DNA of 11,071 nt from positions 26,231-37,301 of the forward strand of contig DHLY01000086.1 of NCBI GenBank assembly GCA_002405525.1, written 5' to 3'. Shown in pieces: positions 1 through 6,582 of the stretch. Position 1 is the stretch's first letter. Each line of letters opens with the position of its first letter. This DNA is from Proteobacteria bacterium UBA4656. Its GTDB lineage: Bacteria; Pseudomonadota; Gammaproteobacteria; Xanthomonadales; Ahniellaceae. Below the pieces are notes generated by a model that saw only the letters and a program-made list of their open reading frames with translations, was not told where the DNA came from and did no database searches. A program made the position numbers and the translations under genes.

Positions 1-1
1 T

Positions 2-511
2 GCGCTGTTCGCGCGCATCCTCGCCGCTGTGCCCAAGGCGCGCCTGCACCTGTCGCCGGGCACCGACCCGCGCGCGCTGGCCGCGCTGCGCATGCGCCTG
101 CAGCGGGCCCTGCACGCAGCGGGCGTCGACGATCCCGACGCGCTGTCGATCACACCGTTCCAGCCGGGCGAGGCCTGGGCGCAGGCACTGGCGCGCACCG
201 ACCTCAACCTCGACACCACGGGTTTCTCCGGCGGCATCACGAGTTTCGAGTTGCTCTGGCACGGCATCCCCACCGTGGCCTGGCCGGGGCGCACCCTGCG
301 CGGTCGCCAGACCCTGGCGCTGCTGCGCCGGCTCGGCCTGGAGGAACTGGTCGCCGCGGACGCGGACGACTACGTGCGCATCGCGGTCAACCTCGCGCGC
401 TCGGCGGACCGCCGCGCGGCGCTGCGCGAGACGCTGCTCGCGCGTCGCGAGCGCCTGCGCGACGGCGGCGCGACCGCGCGCGCGCTGTCGGACATCCTGC
501 GCGGGGCGTGA
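2..511 (+). CDS. GT41 / SPINDLY-type O-linked glycosyltransferase, C-terminal part (5' end outside window)
   Basis: This reading frame is open from the first bases of the window, so only the last 169 residues are present. The first GTG (base 29) sits inside conserved sequence and is not the true start. The fragment matches the C-terminal catalytic half of the GT41 (OGT/SPINDLY) family. It has the GT-B nucleotide-sugar-binding pattern D71-T72, G77-G78-I-T-S-F-E83, LWHGIP (85-90) and WPGR (94-97), followed by the family's closing GL-ELVA-DDYV-IAV-LA segment (112-132) and an Arg-rich terminal helix. Full-length bacterial members usually carry TPR repeats before this part. The family transfers GlcNAc or other sugars from a nucleotide donor to protein Ser/Thr; the substrate here cannot be told. 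It ends one base before the stop codon of the convergent ubiE gene. Confidence 0.85.
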   Translation, partial: ALFARILAAVPKARLHLSPGTDPRALAALRMRLQRALHAAGVDDPDALSITPFQPGEAWAQALARTDLNLDTTGFSGGITSFELLWHGIPTVAWPGRTLRGRQTLALLRRLGLEELVAADADDYVRIAVNLARSADRRAALRETLLARRERLRDGGATARALSDILRGA

Positions 512-512
512 T

Positions 513-1259
513 TCAGGCCTTGTAGCCGGAGTGGATGGCGACGATGCCGGCGCTGAGGTTGCGGTAGGTGCAGCGGGCGAAGCCGGCGGCTTCCATCATG
601 CCCTTCAGCGTGTCCTGGTCGGGGTGCTTGCGGATCGACTCCGCGAGGTACTGGTAGCTGTCGGCGTCGCGGGCCACCATCGCGCCGAGCCGTGGCAGGA
701 CCTGGAACGAGTACAGGTCGTAGAGCGGGCGCAGCGGGGCGGCGGTGACCTGCGAGAACTCCAGCACCAGGGCGCGACCGCCGGGCTTGAGCACGCGCTG
801 CATCTCGCGCAGCGCGGCGTCCTTGTCGGTGACGTTGCGCAGGCCGAAGGCGATGGTGACGAGGTCCACGCTGCGGTCCGGCAGCGGGATCGCCTGCGCG
901 TCGACCTGCACGCAGTCGACGTTGCCCACCACGCCCTCGTCGAGCAGGCGGTCGCGGCCTTCGCCGAGCATCGCCGCGTTGAAGTCGGTGAGCAGCACCC
1001 GGCCCCTGGCGCCCACCGCGCGCGCCATCGCGATCGCGATGTCGCCGGTGCCGCCGGCGAGGTCGAGCACCACGTCCCCCGCGCGCACGCCGCTGGTGGC
1101 CACGAAGTGCCGCTTCCACAGGCGGTGGATGCCCAGCGACATCAGGTCGTTCATGACGTCGTACTTCGACGCCACCGAGGTGAACACGCCATCGACCAGC
1201 TTCGCCTTCTCGGCGGTCGGGACGTCGCGGTAGCCGAAGTGGGTTTTTTCTTGCGTCAT
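513..1259 (-). CDS. ubiE: Ubiquinone/menaquinone biosynthesis C-methyltransferase UbiE
   Basis: A 248-residue class I SAM-dependent methyltransferase. UbiE C-methylates the demethylated quinone ring in ubiquinone (and, where present, menaquinone) synthesis. The N-terminal family signature [17 protein letters not shown] spans 33-49. The SAM motif [13 protein letters not shown] is at 63-75, an acidic motif (TDFNAAML) at 91-98, FGLRNV at 138-143, and the second signature [15 protein letters not shown] at 155-169. Length and ends fit the family, and the ATG at 1257-1259 gives the usual amino terminus. No clear Shine-Dalgarno sequence precedes it. The gene lies downstream of DUF971 across a 224-nt gap with a repeat structure, so it probably has its own promoter, though I could not place one. 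It converges on the glycosyltransferase gene with no room for a terminator. Confidence 0.97.
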   Translation of the reverse strand: MTQEKTHFGYRDVPTAEKAKLVDGVFTSVASKYDVMNDLMSLGIHRLWKRHFVATSGVRAGDVVLDLAGGTGDIAIAMARAVGARGRVLLTDFNAAMLGEGRDRLLDEGVVGNVDCVQVDAQAIPLPDRSVDLVTIAFGLRNVTDKDAALREMQRVLKPGGRALVLEFSQVTAAPLRPLYDLYSFQVLPRLGAMVARDADSYQYLAESIRKHPDQDTLKGMMEAAGFARCTYRNLSAGIVAIHSGYKA

Positions 1260-1315
1260 GGTCGGTGGAGTTTAGGGCAGGTCGTGGGGGTGTGGCGCCT
1301 CCCGCCGGGCGTAAC

Positions 1316-1440
1316 GAGGGTATAGGGCCCAGGGTACAGGGCGCAGTGGCGGACACCTCGGTTCATCGACCGCGACGACGTTGCGAAGCTGTGCGACCCT
1401 CGCGGCAGGAACCGGCCTATACCCTGGGCCCTATACCCTC
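1316..1440. repeat. Inverted pair of tandem 14-mer repeats (REPIN-like) upstream of ubiE
   Basis: The left arm (1316-1340) and right arm (1416-1440) are inverted copies: 21 bp match perfectly (1316-1336 against 1420-1440), then one mismatch and three more matches. Each arm is itself two tandem 14-mers of the type AGGGTAYAGGGCCC. The left units are 1317-1330 and 1331-1344; the right units, on the other strand, are 1439-1426 and 1425-1412. GGGCGCAG (1339-1346) also recurs inverted at 1440-1447. About 67 nt of unrelated sequence lie between the arrays. The layout resembles dispersed REP/REPIN elements, or a large stem-loop in the RNA between the DUF971 gene and ubiE. Apart from this structure I see nothing in the 1260-1483 gap. 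Confidence 0.8.
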
Positions 1441-1483
1441 TGCGCCCCGCAGGGCACCAAACCGTGGGCCGAGCCGGAGCGCG

Positions 1484-1849
1484 TCATCCCACCGGCTCCC
1501 GACTGGCCCCCACCTTCTCCATCTCGTCCAGATACCGCTGCCAATACGTTTCCTGGTGCTTGCCCAGGTCGTACAGCGTCTGCCAGCTGTACAGGCCGGT
1601 GTTGTGGCCGTCGTCGAAGTCCAGCGCCACGGCGTAGTTGCCGACCGGGCTGATGCCGCGGATGTTGACGTGGCGCTTGCCGACCTGCAGCACGCGCTGG
1701 CCGGGCCCGTGGCCCATCACCTCGGCGCTCGGCGAATACACCCGCAGCAGTTCGCACGGCAGGCGGAAGCGCTCGCCGGTGTCGAAGGCGACTTCGAGCA
1801 CGTGCGAGGCGCGGTGCAGCACGATGTCGGTGGGGCGCGGCGCGCTCAC
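1484..1849 (-). CDS. DUF971 (GBBH-like N-terminal domain) protein
   Basis: With the GTG start at 1847-1849 this encodes 121 residues. It is a stand-alone copy of the DUF971 domain, the small beta-rich domain found at the N terminus of gamma-butyrobetaine hydroxylase. Typical family segments are present: DIVLHRASHVLEVAF (8-22), LRVYSPSAEV (34-43), and VGNYAVALDFDDGHNTGLYSW near the middle. The frame stays open further upstream, but that part overlaps the DUF3088 gene in another frame and does not look like the family. The GTG lies 7 nt after the DUF3088 stop, so coupling is likely; no strong Shine-Dalgarno is visible. Stand-alone DUF971 proteins have no firmly assigned general role. In Pseudomonas a DUF971 gene follows hslU, and that linkage is loosely kept here. 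Confidence 0.85.
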   Translation of the reverse strand: MSAPRPTDIVLHRASHVLEVAFDTGERFRLPCELLRVYSPSAEVMGHGPGQRVLQVGKRHVNIRGISPVGNYAVALDFDDGHNTGLYSWQTLYDLGKHQETYWQRYLDEMEKVGASREPVG

Positions 1850-1856
1850 GCGGAAC

Positions 1857-2216
1857 TCAGGGATGCGGGCGCGGCGCGCCGTGGCGATCGGCGAGGTAGT
1901 CGATGATGCGCGCCGTGTCGGCGATGAAGGCGCGACCGGTCGCACTGCTGCGCTGGGCGCCCGGCGGCAGCGGATCGGTGCCGTCGGCGAGCACCAGCAG
2001 CGGGCAGGACTGGTGCGCGTCGCCGACCAGGGCCACGATCGCCGCGCGCGGTCGCGGGAAGTCGACGATCTGCACGTCGATCCGCTCGCGCACCTGCGGG
2101 GCATAGGCCAACACGCCGGTCATCCGCGCGCAGTACGGGCAGTGGAACAGGCCGGGGCCCGCCGCGGGGTCTTCGAACGCAGAAGGCAGCAGGAACAGGC
2201 GATCGCGGGCGGACAT
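1857..2216 (-). CDS. DUF3088 protein with thioredoxin-like fold (GST N-terminal-like)
   Basis: A 119-residue protein that I recognise as DUF3088, a family related to the glutathione S-transferase N-terminal/thioredoxin fold. It opens with the typical DRLFLLPSAFEDP (5-17). It then has a redox-type CPYC motif at 26-29 in the position of a thioredoxin active site, VDFPRPR (51-57), and CPLLVL (71-76), whose proline sits where the fold's cis-proline is expected. A thiol-redox or glutathione-linked role is inferred from the fold only. The ATG at 2214-2216 is preceded by GAGG, which overlaps the upstream gene's stop codon with 7 nt spacing. It is co-transcribed with its neighbours: 9 nt after the upstream gene and 7 nt before DUF971. 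Confidence 0.8.
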   Translation of the reverse strand: MSARDRLFLLPSAFEDPAAGPGLFHCPYCARMTGVLAYAPQVRERIDVQIVDFPRPRAAIVALVGDAHQSCPLLVLADGTDPLPPGAQRSSATGRAFIADTARIIDYLADRHGAPRPHP

Positions 2217-2225
2217 GGCGCAGCC

Positions 2226-2843
2226 TCAGTGCAGCGACCCCTGGTCGCGGCTGAACGGCCGGATGTCGTCCGGCGGCGTGCCCGCGACCTGCGCCAGCGC
2301 CTGGTGGTAGGGCCCGTTGAAGGCCACCGCGCTGACCTCCTCGAAGCCGAAGAACGACTGCTCGCGCAGCCACTCGGCGTCGGGCGTGATCTCCTGCAGC
2401 AGGAAGCCATCGGGCTCGAAACCCAGCAGGCGGCCGACGTAGCAGATCTCGTCGTCGCCCTCGGTGTCGACGTGCACCGCGATCACCGCCGCGCTGGCCG
2501 CGGCCGAGCGCACCGCGCCGTCGACATCGTCGAGCTTGAAGTCGGCCGGCCAGGCCGGCTTGATGTCCTTGAGCGCCATCGCCTTGAGCAGGAACCCGGC
2601 GTTCTTGTCCGGCACCTCGATCTCGGTCACGTCGCGGTGGCGCAACGCATAGATGCCGTCGAAGCCGATGTAGTCGCCGAGCGCCCACAGCAGGAAGAAC
2701 TCCTTGCCGATGCCGACCACGAAGCCGGTGAAGGACGCGGCCTCGTGCTCGGCGCGCCACAGGCGCACCAGGGCGCCGCTTTCGTGCGCCTCGCGCAGCT
2801 TGGCGCGCACGCCACGCTGCTTCATCTCGACGATCTTGCTCAT
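2226..2843 (-). CDS. Conserved-looking hypothetical protein with two similar beta-rich repeats
   Basis: A 205-residue soluble protein that I cannot assign to a named family. It has no signal peptide, membrane segment or catalytic motif. It appears to hold two related units. Residues 39-91 begin TGFVVGIGKEFFLLWALGD and contain the DGIYALRHRDVTEIEV strand pattern. Residues 136-188 begin VGRLLGFEPDGFLL and contain FFGFEEVSAVAF. Both follow the pattern G-xxx-G-xxxxx-FLL, then an acidic turn, then a hydrophobic strand ending in [ED]-V. Small SH3-like or Sm-like barrels show such patterns, but this is inference from pattern alone. The N terminus (1-30) is basic and helical. The ATG at 2841-2843 has GGAG at 9 nt spacing. 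The gene starts a cluster with DUF3088 and DUF971, 60 nt after hslU. Confidence 0.75.
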   Translation of the reverse strand: MSKIVEMKQRGVRAKLREAHESGALVRLWRAEHEAASFTGFVVGIGKEFFLLWALGDYIGFDGIYALRHRDVTEIEVPDKNAGFLLKAMALKDIKPAWPADFKLDDVDGAVRSAAASAAVIAVHVDTEGDDEICYVGRLLGFEPDGFLLQEITPDAEWLREQSFFGFEEVSAVAFNGPYHQALAQVAGTPPDDIRPFSRDQGSLH

Positions 2844-2870
2844 CCTGTCATTCTCCCACAGATGCCACCG

Positions 2871-2890
2871 GCCGGCGCGCGGGCGCCGGC
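2871..2890 (-). terminator. GC-rich hairpin just downstream of hslU (possible terminator or mRNA 3' stabiliser)
   Basis: A perfect 8-bp stem, GCCGGCGC (2871-2878) and GCGCCGGC (2883-2890), with a 4-nt loop, begins 13 nt past the hslU stop codon. No T-run follows it on the minus strand, so classical intrinsic termination is doubtful. It may protect the hslVU mRNA end or only reduce read-through into the next cluster. Confidence 0.45.
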
Positions 2891-2903
2891 ACGCGGAGCG
2901 CCA

Positions 2904-4241
2904 CTACAGGATGTAGCGACTCAGGTCCTCGTTGCGGATCAGATTCTCGAGGTGGCCGTCGACGTAGGCGGCGTCGACCAGCACCTCGTGGCCGGTGCGG
3001 TCGGGGGCTTCGTAGGACACCGTGTCGAGCAGGCGCTCGAGGATGGTCGATAGCCGCCGCGCGCCGATGTTCTCCTGCCGCTCGTTGACCTGCTGCGCCA
3101 GTTCGGCAATGCGCCGCACGCCATCCGTGGCGAAGCGCAGCACCACACCTTCCGCGCCCAGCAGGGCCTCGTACTGTCGGGTCAGGGCCGCGCGCGGCTC
3201 GGTGAGGATGCGCTCGAGATCGGCCACACCGAGCGCGGACAGCTCGACCCTGATCGGGAACCGGCCCTGCAGTTCGGGGATCAGGTCCGAGGGCTTGGCC
3301 ACCGCGAACGCGCCGGAGGCGATGAACAGCACGTGATCGGTCTTCACCGGCCCGTGCCTGGTCGATACGGTGGAACCCTCGACGATCGGCAGCAGATCGC
3401 GCTGCACGCCCTCGCGGCTGACCGAGGCGCCGCCCCATTCCGAGCGCTGGCAGACCTTGTCGATCTCGTCGATGAACACGATACCGTGCTGCTCGGCGGC
3501 CTCCAGCGCCTGCGCGCGGATCTCGTCCTCGTTGAGCAGTTTCCCGGCCTCCTCCTCGACCAGCATCGGCCGCGCCTGCCCGATGGCCAGCTTGCGCTTG
3601 ACTGCGCGCTGGCCGGACAACTGCTGGAACATGCCCTTCAACTGCTGGGTCATCTCCTCCATGCCGGGCGGGGCCACGAGGTCCACGCCGGTGGGGCCGG
3701 CGAGTTCGAACTCCACTTCTCGCTCGTCGAGCCTGCCGGCGCGCAGCATCTCGCGGAACTTCTCGCGCGTGCCGCTTTCTTCCGACGTGGCCTTGGGTTC
3801 CTCGCCCCACACACGCACCGCGCGCGGGCGCGGCAGCAGGGCGTCGAGGATGCGCTCCTCGGCGTGGCGCTCGGCAGCCTCCCGCACGCGGACCTTGGCC
3901 GCCTCGCGCACCATCTTCACCGCCGCGTCCATCAGGTCGCGCACGATGGTTTCGACATCCTTGCCGACGTAGCCGACCTCCGTGAACTTGGTCGCCTCGA
4001 CTTTCACGAAGGGCGCGTTGGCGAGCATCGCAAGGCGCCGCGCGATCTCCGTCTTGCCCACCCCGGTGGGTCCGATCATCAGGATGTTCTTCGGCACGAC
4101 CTCGTCGCGCAGCGCGGGATCGAGCTGCATTCGCCGCCAGCGGTTGCGCAGCGCGATCGCGACCGCGCGCTTGGCGGCCTGCTGGCCGACGATGTGGCGG
4201 TCTAGTTCGGCGACGATCTGTCGGGGAGTCATGGAATCCAT
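2904..4241 (-). CDS. hslU: ATP-dependent protease ATPase subunit HslU (ClpY)
   Basis: A 445-residue AAA+ unfoldase that binds, unfolds and feeds substrates into the HslV peptidase in the cytoplasm. It has the Walker A motif GPTGVGKT at 57-64, the pore-loop motif GYVG at 90-93, and Walker [10 protein letters not shown] at 253-261. Between the two nucleotide motifs is the HslU-specific I-domain, including the [11 protein letters not shown] stretch (191-201). The signature [17 protein letters not shown] type region appears as [17 protein letters not shown]. The C-terminal tail EDLSRYIL is the conserved segment that docks between HslV subunits. I chose the first ATG (4239-4241) because AGGA precedes it at 6 nt spacing; a second ATG three codons in is less well placed. 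It follows hslV after 67 nt containing a strong hairpin. Confidence 0.98.
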   Translation of the reverse strand: MDSMTPRQIVAELDRHIVGQQAAKRAVAIALRNRWRRMQLDPALRDEVVPKNILMIGPTGVGKTEIARRLAMLANAPFVKVEATKFTEVGYVGKDVETIVRDLMDAAVKMVREAAKVRVREAAERHAEERILDALLPRPRAVRVWGEEPKATSEESGTREKFREMLRAGRLDEREVEFELAGPTGVDLVAPPGMEEMTQQLKGMFQQLSGQRAVKRKLAIGQARPMLVEEEAGKLLNEDEIRAQALEAAEQHGIVFIDEIDKVCQRSEWGGASVSREGVQRDLLPIVEGSTVSTRHGPVKTDHVLFIASGAFAVAKPSDLIPELQGRFPIRVELSALGVADLERILTEPRAALTRQYEALLGAEGVVLRFATDGVRRIAELAQQVNERQENIGARRLSTILERLLDTVSYEAPDRTGHEVLVDAAYVDGHLENLIRNEDLSRYIL

Positions 4242-4256
4242 GGTTGGTCCTGGCTG

Positions 4257-4277
4257 TGCGGCGCGCTGCGCGCCGCA
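4257..4277 (-). promoter_or_regulatory. Strong hairpin in the hslV-hslU intergenic region
   Basis: A perfect 9-bp stem, TGCGGCGCG (4257-4265) with CGCGCCGCA (4269-4277), and a 3-nt loop lies between the hslV stop and the hslU Shine-Dalgarno (AGGA, 6 nt before the ATG). No T-run follows it, so it is not a standard terminator. It could set the ratio of hslU to hslV expression or mark an RNA processing site; this is inferred from position alone. Confidence 0.5.
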
Positions 4278-4308
4278 GCGGATTGCGGGGCCCGGCGCGC
4301 GGCGGCGC

Positions 4309-4848
4309 TCAGAGCTCCTCGATGGTGACGTGGTGGTTGGTGTAGATGCAGATGTCGCCGGCGATCTTCAGTGCGCGCTCGGCGATCTCGCGCGGTCCCA
4401 ACTCGGTGTTCTCGACCAGGGCCTTGGCCGCGGCCAGCGCGTAGGGCCCGCCGGAGCCGATCGCGATCAGGCCCCCTTCCGGCTCCAGGACATCGCCGTT
4501 GCCGGAGATGATCAGCGAGGTCTGGCGGTCGGCCACCGCGAGCAGGGCTTCCAGCCGACCGAGCCGGCGATCGGTGCGCCAGTCCTTGGCCAGTTCCACC
4601 GCCGCGCGCGTCAACTGCCCGCCGTGGCGTTCCAGCTTCTGCTCGAACAGTTCGAACAGCGTGAAGGCGTCGGCGGTCGCGCCGGCAAAGCCGGCCAGCA
4701 CGTCGCCGTTGCCCAGCCGGCGTACCTTGCGCGCATTGGCCTTCATGACCGTGTTGCCGAGCGTGACCTGGCCATCGCCGCCCACCACGACGCGTTCGCC
4801 GCGGCGCACGCTGACAATGGTGGTGGCGTGGAACGACTCGAGGGCCAT
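4309..4848 (-). CDS. hslV: ATP-dependent protease proteolytic subunit HslV (ClpQ)
   Basis: A 179-residue proteasome beta-like threonine peptidase. HslV forms a double hexamer that degrades proteins delivered by HslU. Mature HslV begins with TT-IVSVRR; here that Thr is residue 9, so an 8-residue propeptide (MALESFHA) must be removed to free the catalytic amino group. No in-frame start codon lies nearer. Family segments include [16 protein letters not shown] (21-36), KVRRL (41-45), [14 protein letters not shown] (53-66), LAKDWRTDR (86-94), [10 protein letters not shown] (127-136) and the C-terminal [16 protein letters not shown]. The ATG at 4846-4848 has GGAG at 7 nt spacing. A sigma-32-like promoter lies just upstream, in the gap after the permease gene. 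Confidence 0.98.
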   Translation of the reverse strand: MALESFHATTIVSVRRGERVVVGGDGQVTLGNTVMKANARKVRRLGNGDVLAGFAGATADAFTLFELFEQKLERHGGQLTRAAVELAKDWRTDRRLGRLEALLAVADRQTSLIISGNGDVLEPEGGLIAIGSGGPYALAAAKALVENTELGPREIAERALKIAGDICIYTNHHVTIEEL

Positions 4849-4873
4849 CAGCGGTCTCCGTAGCGAGCCCGAA

Positions 4874-4901
4874 AGCTGGGGCCGCCCGCCGCGATTGCAA
4901 G
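4874..4901 (-). promoter_or_regulatory. Predicted sigma-32 (RpoH) heat-shock promoter of hslVU
   Basis: Read on the minus strand, the gap upstream of hslV contains CTTGCAA (4901-4895), a 13-nt spacer, and CCCCAGCT (4881-4874) followed by TT. This is close to the RpoH consensus CTTGAAA-N11-15-CCCCATNT: one mismatch in the -35, two conserved-position differences at most in the -10, and spacing within range. Transcription would start near 4867, giving a leader of about 18 nt that includes the GGAG of hslV. hslVU is a known RpoH target in E. coli, which supports the call. Confidence 0.75.
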
Positions 4902-4914
4902 CGCCAGCCGCCAG

Positions 4915-5670
4915 TCAGCCCAGCCCCATCTTGGCGGCGGCCACCAGCAGGACCGCGCCCAGCGCGCGGCGCAACGACGCCACCGACAGCCGACGGGTGC
5001 CAAGCCAAGTCCCGATCAGTCCACCGAGCGCCACCGCGCCCAACCACAGCGGCAACGCCGGCGGCAGGTTGCCCAGCAGCACGGTCTGGCCCGACAGCCC
5101 CGCCATCGAGTTGACCAGCACGAAGGGCGCGGTCACCGCCGCCGCGTTGCGCGTCGCCACCCAGCCGAACCACAGCAGCAGCGGCGTGAGGAAGATCCCA
5201 CCGCCGGTGCCGGTCAGCCCGGCCAGGGTGCCGATCGCCGCACCGGCCAGCAGCCCGCGCGCCACGGGCACACCGGGCGAGGCGACCTGCGCCTCGGTGT
5301 CGGCCGCCGCGTGCGCTCGGAGGATCAGCTGCAGGCCGCCGATCAGCAACGCCAGCGCCACCAGTCGCTGGTACCACTCGGCCGGTAGGTGCAGCGTGGC
5401 GGCGAGGAAGGCGCAGGGAATCGACGTCACGGCGAACGGCCAGAAGTTTGCCCACTGGAACAGCCCGGCGCGCGCGAAGCGCCAGGTGCCGATGCCGCTG
5501 ACCAGGATGTTCAGCGCCAGCGCTGTCGGCCGCATCACAGCCGGAGCGATGCCGAGCAAACCCATCACCGCGAGGTAGCCGGAGGCGCCCGCATGTCCGA
5601 CGCTGGAGAACAGCGTGGCCACGAGGAAGAAGGCCAGCGCGAGCAGTACGTCCGTGGCGGCGAGGTCCAT
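4915..5670 (-). CDS. TauE/SafE (TSUP) family membrane permease
   Basis: A 251-residue, very hydrophobic membrane protein of the TSUP family, whose members export or import sulfite, sulfoacetate and other organosulfur or organic anions. The family is an internal duplication, and both signatures are present: SSVGHAGASGYLAVMGLLG in the first half (22-40) and GLTGTGGGIFLTPLLLWFG in the second (151-169). Hydrophobic segments lie roughly at 7-23, 31-45, 48-64, 78-93, 101-117, 138-155, 158-170, 180-196, 206-224 and 236-249, not all of which need be full spans. The substrate cannot be inferred here. The ATG (5668-5670) shares one base with the xerC stop (TGATG), and AAGG precedes it by about 7 nt. 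Open frame further upstream overlaps xerC and is not coding. Confidence 0.9.
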   Translation of the reverse strand: MDLAATDVLLALAFFLVATLFSSVGHAGASGYLAVMGLLGIAPAVMRPTALALNILVSGIGTWRFARAGLFQWANFWPFAVTSIPCAFLAATLHLPAEWYQRLVALALLIGGLQLILRAHAAADTEAQVASPGVPVARGLLAGAAIGTLAGLTGTGGGIFLTPLLLWFGWVATRNAAAVTAPFVLVNSMAGLSGQTVLLGNLPPALPLWLGAVALGGLIGTWLGTRRLSVASLRRALGAVLLVAAAKMGLG

Positions 5671-6563
5671 CAGCCGCCCTTGCGCCGGGCGCGCGGATGC
5701 GCGGCGGCGTAGACCTTCGCAAGATGCTGGAAATCGAGGTGGGTGTAGATCTGCGTGGTCGCGATGTCGGCATGCCCGAGCATCTCCTGCACGCCGCGCA
5801 GGTCGCCGCTGGACTCCAGCAGGTGGGAGGCGCAGGAGTGGCGCATCAGGTGCGGATGCACGCGCTTCCACAGGCCCTGCCGCTGCGCCAGCAGCTTCAT
5901 CCGCGCCTGCACCGCGCGCGGCGAGATCGGAGCACCGCCGCGGCCGGGGAACACCGGCGACCCGGCCGCGCCGCCGGTCTCGCCGCGCCACTCGCGCAAG
6001 GCCTGCGCCGCCGGTCCGCCGAGCGGCACGATGCGCGTGCGTCCACCCTTGCCGTCCACGCGCACGAGGCCCTCGTCGAGGTCAAGCGCGCCCCAGCGCA
6101 GCGTGGTCAGTTCCGACAGCCGCAGCGCCGACGAATAGAACAGCTCCAGCATCGCGCGGTCGCGGGCGGCGATGCCGCCGCCCTGGGGCAGGGCCAGGAA
6201 GGCCGACATCTCGTCGGCATCGAGCACGTTGGGCAGGCGCCGGCCGCCGCGCGGGGCGCGCACGCCTTCGGCGGGATTGGCGTGCGCGAGACCCTCGCGC
6301 AGCAGGAAGCGGTAGAACGACCGGATCGCCGACAGGCGCCGGGCCAGGGTCTTCGGCGACTGGCCGGCGCGATGCTCGGCGGCAACGAAGGCGCGGACCT
6401 GCGCCGCGCCAATCCGCGCCCAGTCGGCGGCGCCTTCGCGCGCGAGCGCAGCGGAGAAGCGGCCGAGGTCGTCGCGATAGGCCTCCAGCGAGCGCGGCGA
6501 CAGGCGCCGCTCGATCGCCAGGTGGCCGAGGAAGCGTTCGACGAGGACGGCGCGGTCGCTCAC
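5670..6563 (-). CDS. xerC: Tyrosine recombinase XerC
   Basis: Site-specific recombinase that works with XerD at dif, next to FtsK, to resolve chromosome dimers. From the GTG at 6561-6563 it has 297 residues, the family length. The catalytic set is complete and spaced as in E. coli XerC: R148 (SALR), K172 (GKGGRTR), H238 and R241 (HPHLMRH), H264 (MLGHADI) and nucleophile Y273 (QIYTHL). The N-terminal SAM-like DNA-binding domain covers about 1-105. I chose the GTG because GGGAG precedes it by 5 nt and it lies 19 nt after the DUF484 stop. The in-frame ATG at 6611 would add a poorly conserved 16-residue extension and overlap DUF484 by 29 nt. XerC and XerD are alike; the dapF-DUF484 context favours XerC. 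Confidence 0.96.
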   Translation of the reverse strand: MSDRAVLVERFLGHLAIERRLSPRSLEAYRDDLGRFSAALAREGAADWARIGAAQVRAFVAAEHRAGQSPKTLARRLSAIRSFYRFLLREGLAHANPAEGVRAPRGGRRLPNVLDADEMSAFLALPQGGGIAARDRAMLELFYSSALRLSELTTLRWGALDLDEGLVRVDGKGGRTRIVPLGGPAAQALREWRGETGGAAGSPVFPGRGGAPISPRAVQARMKLLAQRQGLWKRVHPHLMRHSCASHLLESSGDLRGVQEMLGHADIATTQIYTHLDFQHLAKVYAAAHPRARRKGG

Positions 6564-6582
6564 CGGGGCTCCCGCGACCCGC

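Noticed and set aside
1260..1483. A CRISPR-like array or small RNA gene in the gap upstream of ubiE
   Set aside because: There are only two repeat units per arm, they are inverted between arms, and the spacing is not regular; no T-run terminator or promoter pair marks a small RNA.
1638..3053. A 471-codon plus-strand frame across DUF971, DUF3088 and the hypothetical gene
   Set aside because: It is antisense to three genes, two with recognisable families and all with sensible spacing; the composition is that of a shadow frame.
4229..5773. A 514-codon minus-strand frame spanning hslV and the permease
   Set aside because: It is out of frame with two well-supported genes, is Arg/Gly/Ala-rich without motifs, and runs through the promoter region of hslV.
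5671..5991. An N-terminal extension of the TSUP permease to 5991
   Set aside because: That part is Arg-rich, non-membrane and lies inside xerC. The ATG at 5670 overlaps the xerC stop and has a ribosome binding site.
5670..6563. The xerC gene as a sign of an integrative element
   Set aside because: The catalytic spacing matches housekeeping XerC and the dapF-DUF484-xerC context is conserved; no attachment repeats or phage genes are nearby.
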